From Muscardinus avellanarius (lineage: Eukaryota; Chordata; Mammalia; Rodentia; Gliridae): 64,000 nt of DNA. Position 1 is the stretch's first letter; the number at the start of each line of letters is the position of its first letter. The stretch is taken from the NCBI GenBank assembly GCA_963383645.1, contig OY726576.1, positions 9,972,102-10,036,101 of the forward strand, in the 5' to 3' direction. The notes under the pieces were generated by a model. The model was not told where the DNA came from, ran no database searches, and worked only from the letters and a program-made list of their open reading frames with translations. Of the stretch, positions 1 through 11,352 are shown in pieces. A program made the translations under genes and the position numbers.

Positions 1-1430
1 CCAAAATACATCTAAATGAAGCTTGTCTTTTTTTTTTCTTTAAAGAATCAGAAAGAGGGCACAGGAAAAGAACACTGAAGCACTACTTGGAAAAATTAAG
101 TAGAACTTACTGCAGATAAAACATCATTTTTGCAAGATATATTGACCATATCTTCAATTTATCCATATCCATCACTGGCCTATTTGCAATATCTAAACTC
201 ACAGTTCTCCCTTCCTCCTCAAACACTGGGTCTATCCAGGTGGTCACCTTCCCCCATATATTCAGTGGACTCCACCATCTCCAGCGTTCTCCATTTCTCT
301 GCACTTTTAGGGTCAGTGTCTGCCTGGCATATCTCTGTGTCTGCTCTGTCTATACCATTTTAACACCTGGGCTAAACTCTCCCTGAAAGGTGGCTCTCTA
401 GCACTTTTTTTTTGGGGGGGGGGGGCTGCACTATTTCATCCATCCTATTTTTAGAGATTGAATGAATTCCCTTCGTACAGGTTGAATGAATTCCCCTTTT
501 GTCTTGCACATCTTAGTGTGAGTGGTTATACTTCTTTCTAGCTCTCTTGAGAGACCTAGGAACCACCTTTCATGGTGGGGGGATGGAAGGGGCCCGGTTC
601 ATAATGTAGTTGCTGTGAGTGATTTACCCTGGAGTATAACTCCAGAGGAGAGAGTGAGAAGAAATTTCCCTGGGTTTAGTTTTGCAACTAGGGAGATTCC
701 AGTCTTCATGGAGTTTCCCCTGTCAACCTGAGACAGCTGACATCGATGTAATTGCCACTGGTAAGACTCAATTCTAAGGCCAATTCCATTCTCCTAAAGA
801 CCTGTGGGATATGTCCACCTGTGTCACCTGCCAGCTACTCAAACCATCTTACCAAAAATCTCAGCCTTATCTAACCCATTCTCACCGGCCTCCACCAAGC
901 CACCTCCCCTTCTGATAAGTTTCTTGAGAGTACAGATCATTATGTATCACCTTTCTATCTTCTGAGGGAGGGGGAGGGGACATGGAAAAATTCTGCTGAA
1001 TTTCCAAGCCTCTCATTTTCTTTCTTGAGAATAATTTAAAAATCCTAAGAGTCTATTGCATTTAAATCTGTCCATCTTTCAAAGATTTTCTTTAACTGGC
1101 TTATTCAAAAATCTCTTCTCAGGACATTCCACAATCTTTTTACTACTTGGCCCTATTAATTTTTAAGTTGTTATTTAATTATTTTTACAAAGAAAAGAAC
1201 ATTCTTGTAGAGGTATAGTTATTGAAACTGGGATCTGATCTATGTGATTAGTTAGCTAATTAATACCATGGTTGGTGCTAGATTATATTGTGGATTCTAT
1301 TTCTGTCTATATCAGAGTAAATGAAAAACCGTATTACTCAATTTACTAGTAATAAAGAAACAGACATGAATAGAGGTTCCTTTTTTAAACTTTGAATTAA
1401 TAGTTATAATCATTCCATTTCTGTTTTCTG
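1..1430. other. Unassigned sequence, no gene seen
   Basis: No coding region or repeat family could be recognised. A T-run passes directly into a G-run of about 13 bases near 397-425. A short motif beginning TTGAATGAATTCCC occurs twice, near 459 and 482. The open frames at 130-363 and 522-731 have low-complexity or unremarkable translations and no recognisable domain. Confidence 0.5.
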
Positions 1431-2235
1431 TTTTTAGAATATGAAACACATCTATTATAAAAATAAAATATGATTTTATCATGACAAATGATGAAAGTAA
1501 TATATTCTCATTTTAGAAAAAAATCTCAAATGAGAGGCAATTACAAATAAGTAAATTAAAATCATCCATAATTCACCAGTCAAAAAAACCACTGCTATTT
1601 TGGTGCCAATTCATGTTGTTTCTAGGTATTCTCTACTGCTTAAAAAATAAGATCCTGTTGTTCATTTTCCTTTGTAGGCTGCATATTTCCCTTGATAGTA
1701 GAGCATGCTGAGTTTTATGTACTATTTAATTAGGCAACATTATTTTTAATGCCAGCAAAAGAATCCACTATAGAAATTTATCAAAATTACTTAAATAATT
1801 TCCTATTGTTGAATATTTAGTTTATTTTTCAATTTGTTATGTTATTGGTCAGTACCATGACAAATTTTCTTGTAATATCTTTCATGGTAATTTCTTTTAA
1901 AAAGTCATTAAAATTAAAATTTTTGAATGAAAGGGTTTGTGGGCTTTTAGGCTCTTAATAAGTATGCTAAAGGCAAAAAAAAAGTTGAAGCAATTTAAAT
2001 TATTAGCAGAAGAGTATAGCATTGTGTTTACCCTCAATCTTGCCAACCACTAGATAGTTATAGTTTTGGGAAATGCAGAAAAACTTATGGTTGAAAATGT
2101 TTATTGCTTTAATTTGTATCTTTGAGTAGTAGTAAAGTTAATGTTTTCCTTATATTTACTCATGCTTATATTGCTTTTTTTAAATAATTTCCCTTTCATA
2201 TCCTTTAACTATTTGTGGGTTTTATTGTACTTAAT
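1430..2235 (-). mobile_element. Old L1 (LINE-1) fragment, antisense
   Basis: The order of short blocks matches the reverse complement of an old mammalian L1M-type 3' region: a block near 1575 resembling the 'ataaccactg...ttttggt' segment, 'gaaagggtttgtgggc' near 1928, 'cttgccaaccactag' near 2039, and 'tttcatatcctttaactatttgtgggttt' near 2193-2221. Divergence is high and no frame is open. Assignment is by recalled consensus and boundaries are approximate. Confidence 0.5.
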
Positions 2236-3040
2236 TTATAAAGGCTAGCGTACAGGCTGGGATTTAAAGTTCTGAAAGGCCATGCATGTGAAAAAAATAA
2301 AAATAAAAAGAAAGACAGAAATTCCTAGCTTGTTCTGCTTTCCCTTCACATTTTACCTTAATTCATGAAGTGTTTTGTGCAGGAGTACTTGCCAAATTTA
2401 AGTATTCTTCTGTAGATTCTGACTCTTGTTCAATAACCTACTCTTACCCAACTGATTTGGAACTTTTCTTATGTGTTAATTTTTTTTTTTTTTACAGCGA
2501 TTGGGCACATTTGTGAACTCTTCACTCTGTTTTACTTGAGGTACTCTTTCCCATGCCAACAAAATGTTATATTATTTGATACTCTTTGAAATTTAGATGG
2601 TTCTAAATTGCTTTTGGTATTTTTTGAAGATTTAAAGAAGTTTATTAGAAAGATAGAAATACAGAAAATAGAAATACAGCTCCATACCAGACTGGCATGG
2701 AGTGGTGACTCGAAATGAATACACCCACTCTTGGTATTTCTAAAGTAGTTTCTCTAAGAAATTTCAGATTCATTTGAGTCATTTTCCAAATCTGAAAACA
2801 AACTGTAATTTTAAGCAAATTTGCTTTGTTTTAACTTGGAAAGAATGTGTACCTTAAAATACTATGACTCCATATAGAAATATGGCATCTTTATTTACTC
2901 TAAATTATTTTTTATGATTGAAGGATGTTCATATTTTTTAAGGATGTGGATCCTATACATTCCTTTAGTTTTTAAGAATGTTAACGTTTCTCTTTGCGTT
3001 TAGGTTTTGAATGCCACCTATACTAATTTTTGATTACTGG
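2235..3040. other. Unassigned AT-rich sequence
   Basis: AT-rich, no gene seen. A T-run lies at about 2479-2492. The segment 2630-2730 ('tagaaatacag' repeated) may be repeat-derived, but I cannot assign it. Confidence 0.4.
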
Positions 3041-3185
3041 ACATAAAGATATACTTTTATGCTTTTATTACTTGGTACACATTTTTATGGGGTATAGTGT
3101 GATAATCTGATACATATAAAGGATGTGTAAGGATCAAATCAGAGTACTCATGGCACAAATTTACTTTGGAACTAATCTTCTATTG
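3040..3185 (-). mobile_element. L1 3'-UTR-like fragment, antisense
   Basis: The segment resembles the widespread antisense L1 3' UTR motif: a 'ggtacacatttttatggggta' block, a run around 'gatacatataaaggatgtgtaa', and 'ggatcaaatcagagta'. It is short and diverged. Confidence 0.45.
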
Positions 3186-3905
3186 AACTCTTCACTAAGA
3201 TGAGTTTTTAGTTGTCCTAGGTGTTTAAGGTAGACAAGCATATCATACAAAAATTATAAAGGAGCTCCTATTTTTCTAGCATTTACAGTGCTTACTTTCT
3301 TTGATTGAACAGTATTCAGTTACAGGAATGACAGTGAATAAGCTTGAGTCCTCCATGAAGAGAAATGCTGTGGAATGTGACTATCACGTAGGCTGCTAAA
3401 GGTTGGTTTGAGATCGTATTCTAATATTTCTAATCTGCAAGACATTTTGAAATGTATTAAGACTAGGATTTTATCGTTTATCTTCTTGTCACTTTATCAG
3501 TGTGATCATGTGGCTTCCCTCCTTCCATCTGTTGTGATCATGACTGGATATGTTTTTTAATATTAAAATACTCTTACATGTCAGGATCAATCTCCATCAT
3601 GCTGCATTTTTCTTATATTTCTAGGTTTTATCTACATACACCTTCAATCGCAACCATCCACAGAATATTTCGGAAGCACGGTTTAAAAACAGCCTATTAT
3701 AATAACACATCACAATTTCACTCTTTTCATGGTGCACATATATTTCTACAAGACTGGAACAAAAACTCTTTAAAAATTATCTCAAACACATGCTTTTCTA
3801 AATATTTTCTTCTTATCATATATTGTTATTTATAAATAGCCAATAAACAACCTAACCCTAAAAGAAAAATGTTACATGAATCTGGCTGGGCAAAATGGTA
3901 CTGCT
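3186..3905. other. Unassigned sequence
   Basis: No gene or repeat recognised. The open frame at 3578-3835 translates to an 85-residue protein with no known motif and no independent support, so it is not called. Confidence 0.4.
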
Positions 3906-3907
3906 CA

Positions 3908-3993
3908 AACTTGGGAATATAGCTCAGAAGTAAAGCACCCAACCAGTATCACAAGGGCCTAGGTTCTGTGTGCAGTGCCAGAAAAAAAAAAAT
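3908..3993 (+). mobile_element. ID-type SINE monomer
   Basis: A tRNA-derived ID element with a degraded A-box region ('atagctcagaagtaaag') and a diverged B-box region ('taggttctgtgtgcagtgcc') followed by an A-run. Unlike most ID arms in this window it keeps sequence between the boxes (the former anticodon region), so it is an older, fuller form. It is a fossil and not a functional tRNA gene. Confidence 0.7.
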
Positions 3994-4740
3994 GGCACTC
4001 CTCTATTACCTTTTGGGGGGAAATTACTTTCAAAAATAATAATCCCCAAAGTGCTACTCATTAGGTACATTCACTGTGTGTCTCCAACCCCTCCCAACTT
4101 AGAGTTTTACAAAGAGACAAGTAAACAAAAATGGATTAAGCCAGTCAGTGTTATGTTTTGGTGATACTTAATATTATTTACAAAAATAGTCACTCACATT
4201 GTCTCTTGAGACAATGATCATGAGCCAAGAGTCTATTTATAGTAAAATGCTGTTTTTAATCTAGTAATCCTCTACCCCCAAACAATTTATCAACTGTTGC
4301 CAGATCTACAAAGTCAAAACAAAGACAATGGAGGGGGGAAATGTGGATACTGAAACAAAGAATTTCATGTCCACTGGATTTTCCAGGATGACTTTTATGC
4401 TCACGTCCTTGAGCAGAAACATCATTCTGAAGTATCAGATCCGGCTCTAAGACTGGTATGTAATAGGATGTGGAAATTTTACAGTTGACCTTTAATGTGG
4501 TACTGCGTCGAGAAGGAACAAGTTCAAAAGGGGTAGAGTGTTACATTCCATTAATGGCTGGGAATTGCCGGCAAGAATAAGCAGAGTGAACTCAGGACAG
4601 GATTTCATATTCAGGCACAACGAAGAAATGAGTAACAGTTAATTGAACAATCGCACATAACACGTTTCTGGAACACTTTTACTGCTCCTTTCTTTTATAT
4701 ATTCTTTTTACTATTGTTGTGGCTATCATTATTGTTAACC
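3994..4740. other. Unassigned, apparently single-copy sequence
   Basis: No gene, RNA or repeat recognised. The stretch 4320-4680 is less AT-rich than its neighbours and has no obvious repeat signature. Confidence 0.4.
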
Positions 4741-4914
4741 ATCTGGTTTTTTTGTGTGTTTTGTTTGGTTTGTTTTGTTTGGTAGAATCCAGAGGCATTC
4801 CACCTCTGAGCTTACACCATCAGCACTTTTTGTTTTCTATTTTGAAACAGGTAAGTTCTTCTGTCTCAGCCTTCCAAGTACAGAGATGGCAGGCATGTGC
4901 CGCCACGCCCAGTT
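4741..4914 (-). mobile_element. B1-ID dimeric SINE, truncated inside
   Basis: Read on the minus strand: a diverged B1-like left arm (its 5' end appears as 'ccgccacgccca'), a linker, an ID right arm and a (TTTGT)-type tail. Part of the left-arm middle is missing. The 155-residue frame at 4719-5186 runs through it. Confidence 0.7.
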
Positions 4915-5139
4915 TTACTACCCATCTAGATAACTTTTGGTTCTCCTCAAAGCACAAGATTGGATATAGCCACTTTGAAAATTTATGCTATCTTCTAAAG
5001 CTGGACATACACACTCCCTCTAACCATCAGGGTGAGGAGACCATGTCGAGGACTTATGAGATGATTTTGTGCATCTCTTTCCTCTTCTACATTCAAGACA
5101 CAACTGCCTTTTACTTAACATGTTTCCCTCTGAGGTACA

Positions 5140-5778
5140 TGCCCAGCAGAAATGCTTACATATGCACAAGAAAAGATGTGCATTAGAGGACCTATAGCAA
5201 CGTTATTAATATTGACCCTAAACAAACAAACAAAAACTATACTAATGCCTTAACCATAGAAGAGACACATAAATGTTAGACCTTATATAGCATTATACAA
5301 TGGAATCATATACAGCGATGAGAATTATAGTTGCTCAAAATAATATGGATGAAACTTACTAACACTGTGTTGAGTAAAAAATTAAGACATGCAAAAAGGG
5401 GAGTGCATACTGTGTATTTTCATTGATGTAAAGTAAAAAGCCAGCATTTTGCATACTGTTAAAGTCACAAGAACATCATTGGGTGGAGGGTAGCAGAATC
5501 TAGAAGTGAGGAGGAGGGTGTAGTTAAGGGGCTGGGTATGAGGACTCTAGGATGCTGGGCATGCCCTGTTGCTTAATCTTGTGTCAGAGTGTTGGTTACA
5601 TGGATGTGCTCATGTCATGAAAATTTACAAAGCTGTATTATTTTTACCCTTTTATCGGTGCATTATAGTCCCGCATCATAATGCAGTTAATAGCGACAGT
5701 GACTGCCAAGCTCTAGTATTTGTAATGTATATTTTTCCAACTGTATTTTATACCTCAATAAAAAGTAAAAGAAATGGA
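5140..5778 (+). mobile_element. Old L1M 3' end
   Basis: The sequence follows the 3' end of ancient L1: a 'tacaatggaatcatatacag' block, 'aataatatggatgaaactta', 'tgttgagtaaaa', then a 3' UTR with 'gttacatggatgtgctcat', 'gaaaatttacaaagctgtat' and a terminal 'tacctcaataaaaagt'. Many substitutions and stops; non-functional. Confidence 0.7.
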
Positions 5779-5779
5779 A

Positions 5780-6345
5780 AAAGTAGTTAACTCAGCCAGG
5801 CATCAATTTATAAAGGGAGTTTCCCCTATTTTATGACACATGTCCACTTCGCCAAGCTATTGGGAGACTAAACAGAAATGGAAACTATAGGGAAAAAAAA
5901 AATAACCAGTACTTTGCCTGGAAAAAAGACACAAAAAATGTTCCTCTTCCCCAAAAGTTTATTGTTATCACTACTGTCTGACTCCCTTTCCAGTGACACC
6001 ACCTCGTTTGAATATTCATTCTCCACTGTAATGTCACCCTGTCTTTGCTTCTTTTCCAGTAGGTGATGAGCAACGTGAAGACCATGACATCTTGTTTGTA
6101 TCCACAGGGGCCCAGAGTTGGTATCTGGTCAATGTTCGATGAGACTGAATAAATGACCATCACAAAGCCTCATGACTTTGCAAGTAGTGATTTGCTGGTC
6201 ATTCTCCTGGCTCCTCCCTCTGACCTGCCAGGGGCTGAGTTACATAGTGGCCCATGAGCAGCTGCTCAGGGTCGGAAGTGCAGCCCAGCTGAGGCAGGCA
6301 CCTCCTGCAGTGGGCCAGGGAGCTGAGCTTTTGAGTGAAGAGAGG
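5780..6345. other. Unassigned sequence before the Tigger element
   Basis: Moderate GC from 6090 to 6340 ('ctgccaggggctgagtta', 'ctgaggcaggcacctcctgc'). Both strands carry short open frames (5885-6163 minus, 6172-6390 plus) without recognisable domains. The second runs into the Tigger element. Confidence 0.4.
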
Positions 6346-6755
6346 TACAGTAGTCTCCTGTATATGCTGTTTCCCTTTCTGTGGTTTTAGTAAACCACAG
6401 TCAACTGTCATCCAAGAATATATTAAGTGGAAAGTTCCAGAAGCAGACAATTGAGAAGACTGAGATGGCAAGCCATTCTCATAGTCTGATGAAATCTCGC
6501 AATGTCCTGCTCTGTCCTGCCCAGGATGTGAATCACGCTTTTGTCTAGTGTATCCAGGCTGTATATAATATCCAACCATTAGTTGCTGAGTAGCTGCTGT
6601 CTCTATTTTCAAATTAACTGTTGTGGTACCACAGTGCTTATTTTATTTATTTTAGCTGACATTTTACTTCATACTGGCTCCAAAATATAAGAGTAGTGAG
6701 GCTGGCAACTCAGAAACACCAAAGAGAAGCCCTAAACTGCTTCCTTTAAAGTAAA
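6346..6755 (+). mobile_element. Tigger-type (Tc1/mariner) DNA transposon, 5' fragment
   Basis: The left terminal inverted repeat starts with CAGTAGTCTCC at 6348, directly preceded by TA (6346-6347), the target dinucleotide expected for Tc1/mariner elements. The body follows the Tigger 5' region, including 'tgtcctgctctgtcctgcc'. From about 6671 to 6752 it resembles the start of the fossil transposase reading frame, with recognisable basic-serine and proline-lysine-arginine segments, but without a usable start codon. The element is cut off at the SINE that begins near 6763; I did not find the remainder on the far side. Confidence 0.8.
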
Positions 6756-6762
6756 AAAAAAA

Positions 6763-6867
6763 AGCCAGCCATAGTGGCCCATGCCTATAATCCTAGTACT
6801 TGGGAGGCTGAGACAGGATTACAAGTTCAAGGCCAACCTCAGCAACCTAGTAAGATCTTGTTTTATT

Positions 6868-6919
<52 letters not shown>

Positions 6920-7192
6920 TGGTACTGCAGATGAAACCATTCTACCTCTGGGCTACACTCCAAGACCTATTTTTTAATATATATTTTATTTGTAAACAGG
7001 GTCTCTTAAGCCAGCAAGGCTGGTTTTGAAAAGGTGAGATCCTCCTGTCTCCGCCTCCCAGGTGCAGGGATTACAAGCGTGCGCCACCATATCCAGCTAA
7101 GCCCGTTTTGAAACAAAAAAAAATAAAATAGGGCTGAAGTGTAGCTCAGAAGCAGAATATCTCTTGGTTCAACCTTTAATGCCATAAATAAA
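6763..7192 (+). mobile_element. Outer B1-ID SINE interrupted by another SINE
   Basis: Left arm 6763-6855 ('agccagccatagtggccc' through 'agtaagatcttgtttt') and right ID arm about 7106-7181 ('agggctgaagtgtagctcag'), ending in an (AAAT)n tail. The element is split by an antisense SINE. The split lies at the 3' end of the left arm, next to the A-rich linker. Confidence 0.8.
6856..7097 (-). mobile_element. Young B1-ID SINE nested inside another SINE
   Basis: On the minus strand: 7SL-like left arm, the compact 'gccagc...gctggc' type junction, an ID-like right arm, and a tail turned into (TTA)n at 6867-6919. Diverged flanking copies 'taagatcttgtttt' (about 6850) and 'taagcccgtttt' (about 7099) look like the target-site duplication, made from the left arm of the host SINE. 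Confidence 0.75.
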
Positions 7193-8333
7193 TAAATAAA
7201 TTCTACTCTAATGCTGCTAATACCTATGGTAATATTGGACAAAGTAGCTGAGGTTTCAGGTATGCACTGAAAAGCCTCTAAGGGATAAGAGATGACTCCA
7301 GGCACATTCCAGGCAGTGCCCAGCCTGTAGCACAGTATCCGTGCCACAGTGAGATGCCAGCCCCAGCTGCTGGTGGTGTATCAGACCATCACTGATGAAC
7401 GCAAAGGTGGGTCAAACTCCATCACAGCTTTGACATACATGTAAATCCAGAAAGAAAAGAGGACATCATCTTGTCCCCAAGCCAAAACAAGAGAATGATA
7501 ATAATCTGACAATTAGAAGCATATAGATACTCGTTTTAAAACTCAGGACAGAAATGGTGGCCAACATGAAGGACGAATATTAGATGGTCTAGGTTTTCAG
7601 AATGAGGGTGAGGAATTTGTTTTCTGGCAGCAGTCTAGAAAGAGGGAGAAGCTACAGAGTCAATTCCAAAGCTGTTGCAAACTGGGATGATGGATAACTC
7701 CTGGGTCTTTTATACTTGGCTAGAGGAGTCAGGAACAGGGGACTGCACATCCTGTAACTGCTATAGTGCATGAGGACTAGCTGGTGGACAGGAAGGAGGC
7801 AAGGTTTAGGGCTTAGATTAAGTGTCACTGTCTCATAACTCTGCATTTGATGGGTTGTAAGTAATAGCAACTCAAAATTCTGTGTTCACCCAGGATGCTG
7901 AGGATGGCTGGAGTAGTAACTGACCAAAAGGTCTATATGGAGATATAAGGGAAGAGTCTTATATCTCTTATATATATCTCTTATATCTCTTATATATATC
8001 TTATATAAAAGATGCATAATCTTTTAGGTTTGCTCGAAATTCTGAAATCCAGTGCTGTTAGCTGATTGACAAGCTGATAGATTTAGAAATTCTATTTCAG
8101 AGTTAAAATAAAAGACTCTGTAACATTTGGTTTACCCTCATCTTATCTCCAACTTAAGGGGCTGTTGATTTTACCCGCCCATGACCTGTGCATCAGCCAA
8201 CCAAACAGACTGCTCTGAATGACATGTCTAAACAGTGATGGTCTCTTCTACAGGCCAGCAATCCTGATCAAAGAGCTCAGTCAAAAACACAAATTAGACA
8301 TGAGAATGTGATGTTTACTCTATAAAGAAATAG
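7193..8333. other. Unassigned sequence
   Basis: No gene seen. A degenerate repeat of 'cttatat' and 'atctcttatat' units lies at about 7955-8007. Short open frames on the minus strand (7006-7347, 7652-7870) have no recognisable domain. Confidence 0.4.
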
Positions 8334-8458
8334 AATGAAAGAAAAAAGAAAGGGAGGGAAGGAAGAAGAAAGGAAAAGAGGGAGGGAGAGAGGAAGGAAG
8401 GAAAGAAGGAAAGGAGGGAGGAAGGAAAGAAAGAAAGAAAGAAAGGGAAAAGGAGGAC
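8334..8458. repeat. Polypurine (GGAA/GAAA)n tract
   Basis: About 120 bases of interrupted GGAA, GGGA and GAAA units, nearly all purine on the plus strand. The serine-, leucine- and phenylalanine-rich minus-strand frame over it is a low-complexity artefact. Confidence 0.9.
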
Positions 8459-8635
8459 AGGGGATCTAAGCAGAGCACAGATTTTCCAATCCTTTCCTAT
8501 CACAGCCTTTGTACCAGCACAGTGTCAGCCGTGCCAGCCGCGTGCAACACCACATAAAGTGCTATGGACTCCAAGTGCCTCCTAGACCTTGAGTATCTCT
8601 CCTTATGAAATTCAGAGTACAGTAATACTTTTCTT

Positions 8636-8855
8636 TTTTAACAATTTTTACATATATTTTTACTGGTGCATTGTAGTCAAACATCTTAATGGAATAAAAA
8701 AACTTGTGGAGATATACATGCACACATCACCCAATTAGCCTGTATCCAATCCCCATCCCATTCCCTCCCCATCCCTCTTCCCATGCTTGATTTAGTGATT
8801 GACTTTGATATGTTTATTTGAGTATATCATGTGCTTTAGAGAGTTTCCATCTTCC
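8636..8855 (-). mobile_element. Possible rodent L1 3'-UTR fragment, antisense
   Basis: An AT-rich start ('tttttactggtgcattgtag') is followed by a C-rich stretch with repeated 'ccccatccc' and 'ccctcccc' at about 8750-8785. This is the reverse complement of the G-rich 3' UTR style seen in the L1 copies near 37.5 and 58.3 kb. A weakly similar block lies near 51.8-51.96 kb. Tentative. Confidence 0.35.
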
Positions 8856-8877
8856 CCCTCCCATCTCCTCAGATTCA

Positions 8878-9086
8878 AACACTGCTAATTTTGACCCATA
8901 AGGGATATTTGACAATATATGGAGATATTTTTTATAGTCACAACTAGGGGATTATGAATATTCAGCGGGCAGAGTTCAGGGACGCTGCTAAGCATTCTAT
9001 AACACACAGAGACAGCTCTCTATTTTCCCAGCAAAGAATTACCTGGTCACAAATGTCAATAGTGCTGAAACTTAAAAATGCTGATG
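8878..9086 (-). mobile_element. MER20-like hAT non-autonomous transposon
   Basis: Read in plus orientation the blocks are 'gggatatttgacaatatatgg', 'agatattttttatagtcacaac', 'gggacgctgctaagcattct', 'acagctctc', 'aaagaattacctggtcaca' and 'aatgtcaatagtgctgaaact', in the order expected for the reverse complement of MER20. The terminal repeats are eroded. Confidence 0.75.
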
Positions 9087-9424
9087 TAAAGGTAGAGAAC
9101 AAGTCAGGAACAGAAGAGTGTGATACATACGTGCATAGGCTTCCATCTACGGAATGAAAGAGATTATCTATGTGCGAATGAGGTGTGGGGTGGTTTCTAG
9201 GAAGCTTCTTGTAGTGGCTGACCATGAGACAGCTGATGTTGAGGAACATGGAAAGGTGAATGGGAATGAAGAAAGGGAAAAAAATAGTGCTCAAGCAAAA
9301 GAACAAGGGGTATAAATGGGCACAGAAACTAAATTATGTATCTCACTCATGTCAGAGACAAAAGTAAACTAGGAACACAATGGGGGTTGAAGTTAGAGGC
9401 ATGAAGGACCAGGGAATACAGACC

Positions 9425-9648
9425 TCTAGATGCTAAAATAGAGGCTGGATCAGTATGTCCTGACAATTTTTTTTTCAGTGAAGAAAAAATACCTGTATTG
9501 CACAAGATGATAGCCACTACTGCAGATGACAACGGGGTGCTTGACATGTGCCTAGAGGGGTAGAGGAAATAATCTTCAACTTTAATTTTAATTAACTTAA
9601 GTAACCACATGTGGCTGGTGCGTACCATTTTGGACAGAGATTGTCCAG
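9425..9648 (+). mobile_element. hAT-Charlie-type remnant
   Basis: Diverged fragments: 'gatagccactactgcagatg', 'ggtgcttgacatgtgcct', the AT-rich 'cttcaactttaattttaatt', then 'aaccacatgtggctggtg' and 'accattttggacagaga'. These match the ending of a short hAT-Charlie non-autonomous element. Exact family not assigned. Confidence 0.6.
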
Positions 9649-9707
9649 ATAGGTACGGCATGATGGGTCACCAGTCAGATTTGAATTTTAAGTGGCCTTA
9701 GAAGCAT

Positions 9708-9878
9708 TCTAGAGTGGGGCTTCTAAGTTTAAAGTCCATAGACATCACCTGAGAAACCTATTAAGAAGGCAGGTTCTGTTTCAGTAGGTAGAAGAACAAG
9801 AGTCTACACTTATAAGAATCTGCCAAGTGAAGCATGTGCTGGTGGTCCATGGACCACAGTTTGGGTAGCAAGGAACTA
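9708..9878 (+). mobile_element. MER5-like hAT-Charlie remnant
   Basis: 'agacatcacctgagaaacct', 'gttctgtttcagtaggtaga', 'aagaatctgccaagtga' and 'gctggtggtccatggaccac' followed by 'agtttgggtag' follow the layout of a short Charlie-related element of the MER5 type. Family name from memory. Confidence 0.65.
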
Positions 9879-9883
9879 TAGCA

Positions 9884-10080
9884 GCAATGTCCAACAGAAT
9901 ATTCTGTAGTGATGTAAATGTTCTCTATCTGCCATGCCCAACAGAGCGAGCAAACACCACCTGAAGTGTGGTCAATGCACTGAACAACTGCATTTTAATT
10001 CATTTCATTTAAAATAATTAAAGTTTAAGTTCTACAAGCCACATATGGCTTCTGGCAATGTCATCAGATGGTAGACATCT
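9884..10080 (+). mobile_element. Second hAT-Charlie-type remnant
   Basis: Starts with 'gcaatgtccaacagaata', continues 'gtagtgatgtaaatgttct', 'ctgaagtgtggtcaatgc', an AT-rich middle and 'gccacatatggcttctgg'. It belongs to the same general type as the copy at 9425-9648, in the same orientation, and shows more of its 5' half. Confidence 0.65.
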
Positions 10081-10230
10081 ATAGCATTGCTACTCAAATC
10101 ACAGTCTATAACCCAAGTGGTTTTATCAACTCACCAGATCCTAAGTACATAAACTGAGAGCCAGTAGTTGAAAACTATTAGAGAAAGTGTACAAGAACAG
10201 GATTATTTTAACATAAGAATAATGTTTATA

Positions 10231-10435
10231 ACTGGGCATGGTGGCACATGATTGTAATCACAGTACTTGGGAGGCCGAGACAGGAGGGTCTGGTTTCACA
10301 GCCAGCCTCAGCTACTTAGTGAGGCCCTCTGTAACTTAGTGAGACCCAGCTTTAAAATAAAGAACAAAAAATAGGGCTGGGGATGTAGCTCAGAGGTAGA
10401 CTGCCACTGGGTTCAATGGCCAGTACTGCAAAAAA
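10231..10435 (+). mobile_element. B1-ID dimeric SINE, older subtype
   Basis: Full length: left arm with the long 'ctcagctacttagtgaggcc' segment, an A-rich linker, and an ID arm 'gggctggggatgtagctcagaggtag' (split here by description) ending '...gccagtactgc' and an A-run. The flanks share 'aatgtttat' (10221-10229 and near 10440), a likely target-site duplication. Confidence 0.85.
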
Positions 10436-10607
10436 GCACAATGTTTATTACTTTTAATAGTTTTATACAGGTTTTTATATAGTTACATGTAGTTTTTCTT
10501 AGTAAATTGCCTAAGATTAAATCCACCCCCTTGCCTTACCATTGAGTATCTGGGAATACAGTTACACAACACAGCTCCCAGCTACCCAATAATTTTTAAT
10601 TACTAGC

Positions 10608-10801
10608 ACTGGGCATGGTGGCGCACGCTTGTAATCCCAGTGCGTGGGAGGCAGAGACAGGAGGATCGCGCAGGCTCAAAGCCAGCCACACTGGCTTAAG
10701 AGACCCTGTTTCCAAATAAAATATATATATAAAATAGGTCTGGGAGTATATCCCGGAGGTAGAAGGGTTTACAAGAACCCCAGTACCCCCCCCCCCATAA
10801 A
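10608..10801 (+). mobile_element. B1-ID dimeric SINE, young subtype
   Basis: Left arm carries the shortened junction 'agccagccacactggctta'; the right arm starts 'aggtctgggag' and ends 'ccccagtacc' with a C-run. CpG sites such as 'gatcgcgcag' are partly kept. Confidence 0.85.
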
Positions 10802-11300
10802 ATAGACTTCTAGTTTTCGTGTTTGGTTTTCTCCTCTTTCAACTTTTGTAATAGTTAATTTGTAATATGTTTTATAATAATATCAGACTGTGATGGATTG
10901 AGGGGAAAAAATGGTCTATTCCACTGAGAGTTGGAAGTGCTGGGCCAGAGGACAACTGTGGGGGTTGGAATGAAAGGAGGACATTCCAGCAACCCAGGGG
11001 GACAGGGGGACAGAAAGGGATCTGGGGCTTGAGAAGAATTAAAGGGCTGATGAAGTTTGGTGACTGGGTGAGTGCCTATGTGTGGGTGGACAGGGAGGAT
11101 GCTTTTATCAGTAAACCACGCTGATCACGTAACGCAACATCCTCTTGCTAGGGCAGAGATGAATGCCAATTGTGATCCATCTGTTATTTTTTTAATCTCC
11201 AAGTAGAGCTCATGAAGAATATAGCAGACTTCTTAGATTTGTTTGACTCATTAGAATATTAGAATACATTTCATTAGAATTATCACTGTTATCTATTATC
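10802..11300. other. Unassigned sequence
   Basis: No gene or repeat recognised. Purine-rich, moderate GC at 10890-11100. Confidence 0.4.
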
Positions 11301-11304
11301 ATAT

Positions 11305-11351
<47 letters not shown>

Positions 11352-11352
11352 A
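11301..11352. repeat. (TA)n followed by a T-run
   Basis: Alternating AT for about 36 bases and then about 16 T. Confidence 0.9.

Noticed and set aside
4719..5186. 155-residue plus-strand frame starting with a hydrophobic stretch
   Set aside because: The hydrophobic start is the (TTTGT)-type tail and the middle is an antisense SINE; no homologous domain seen.
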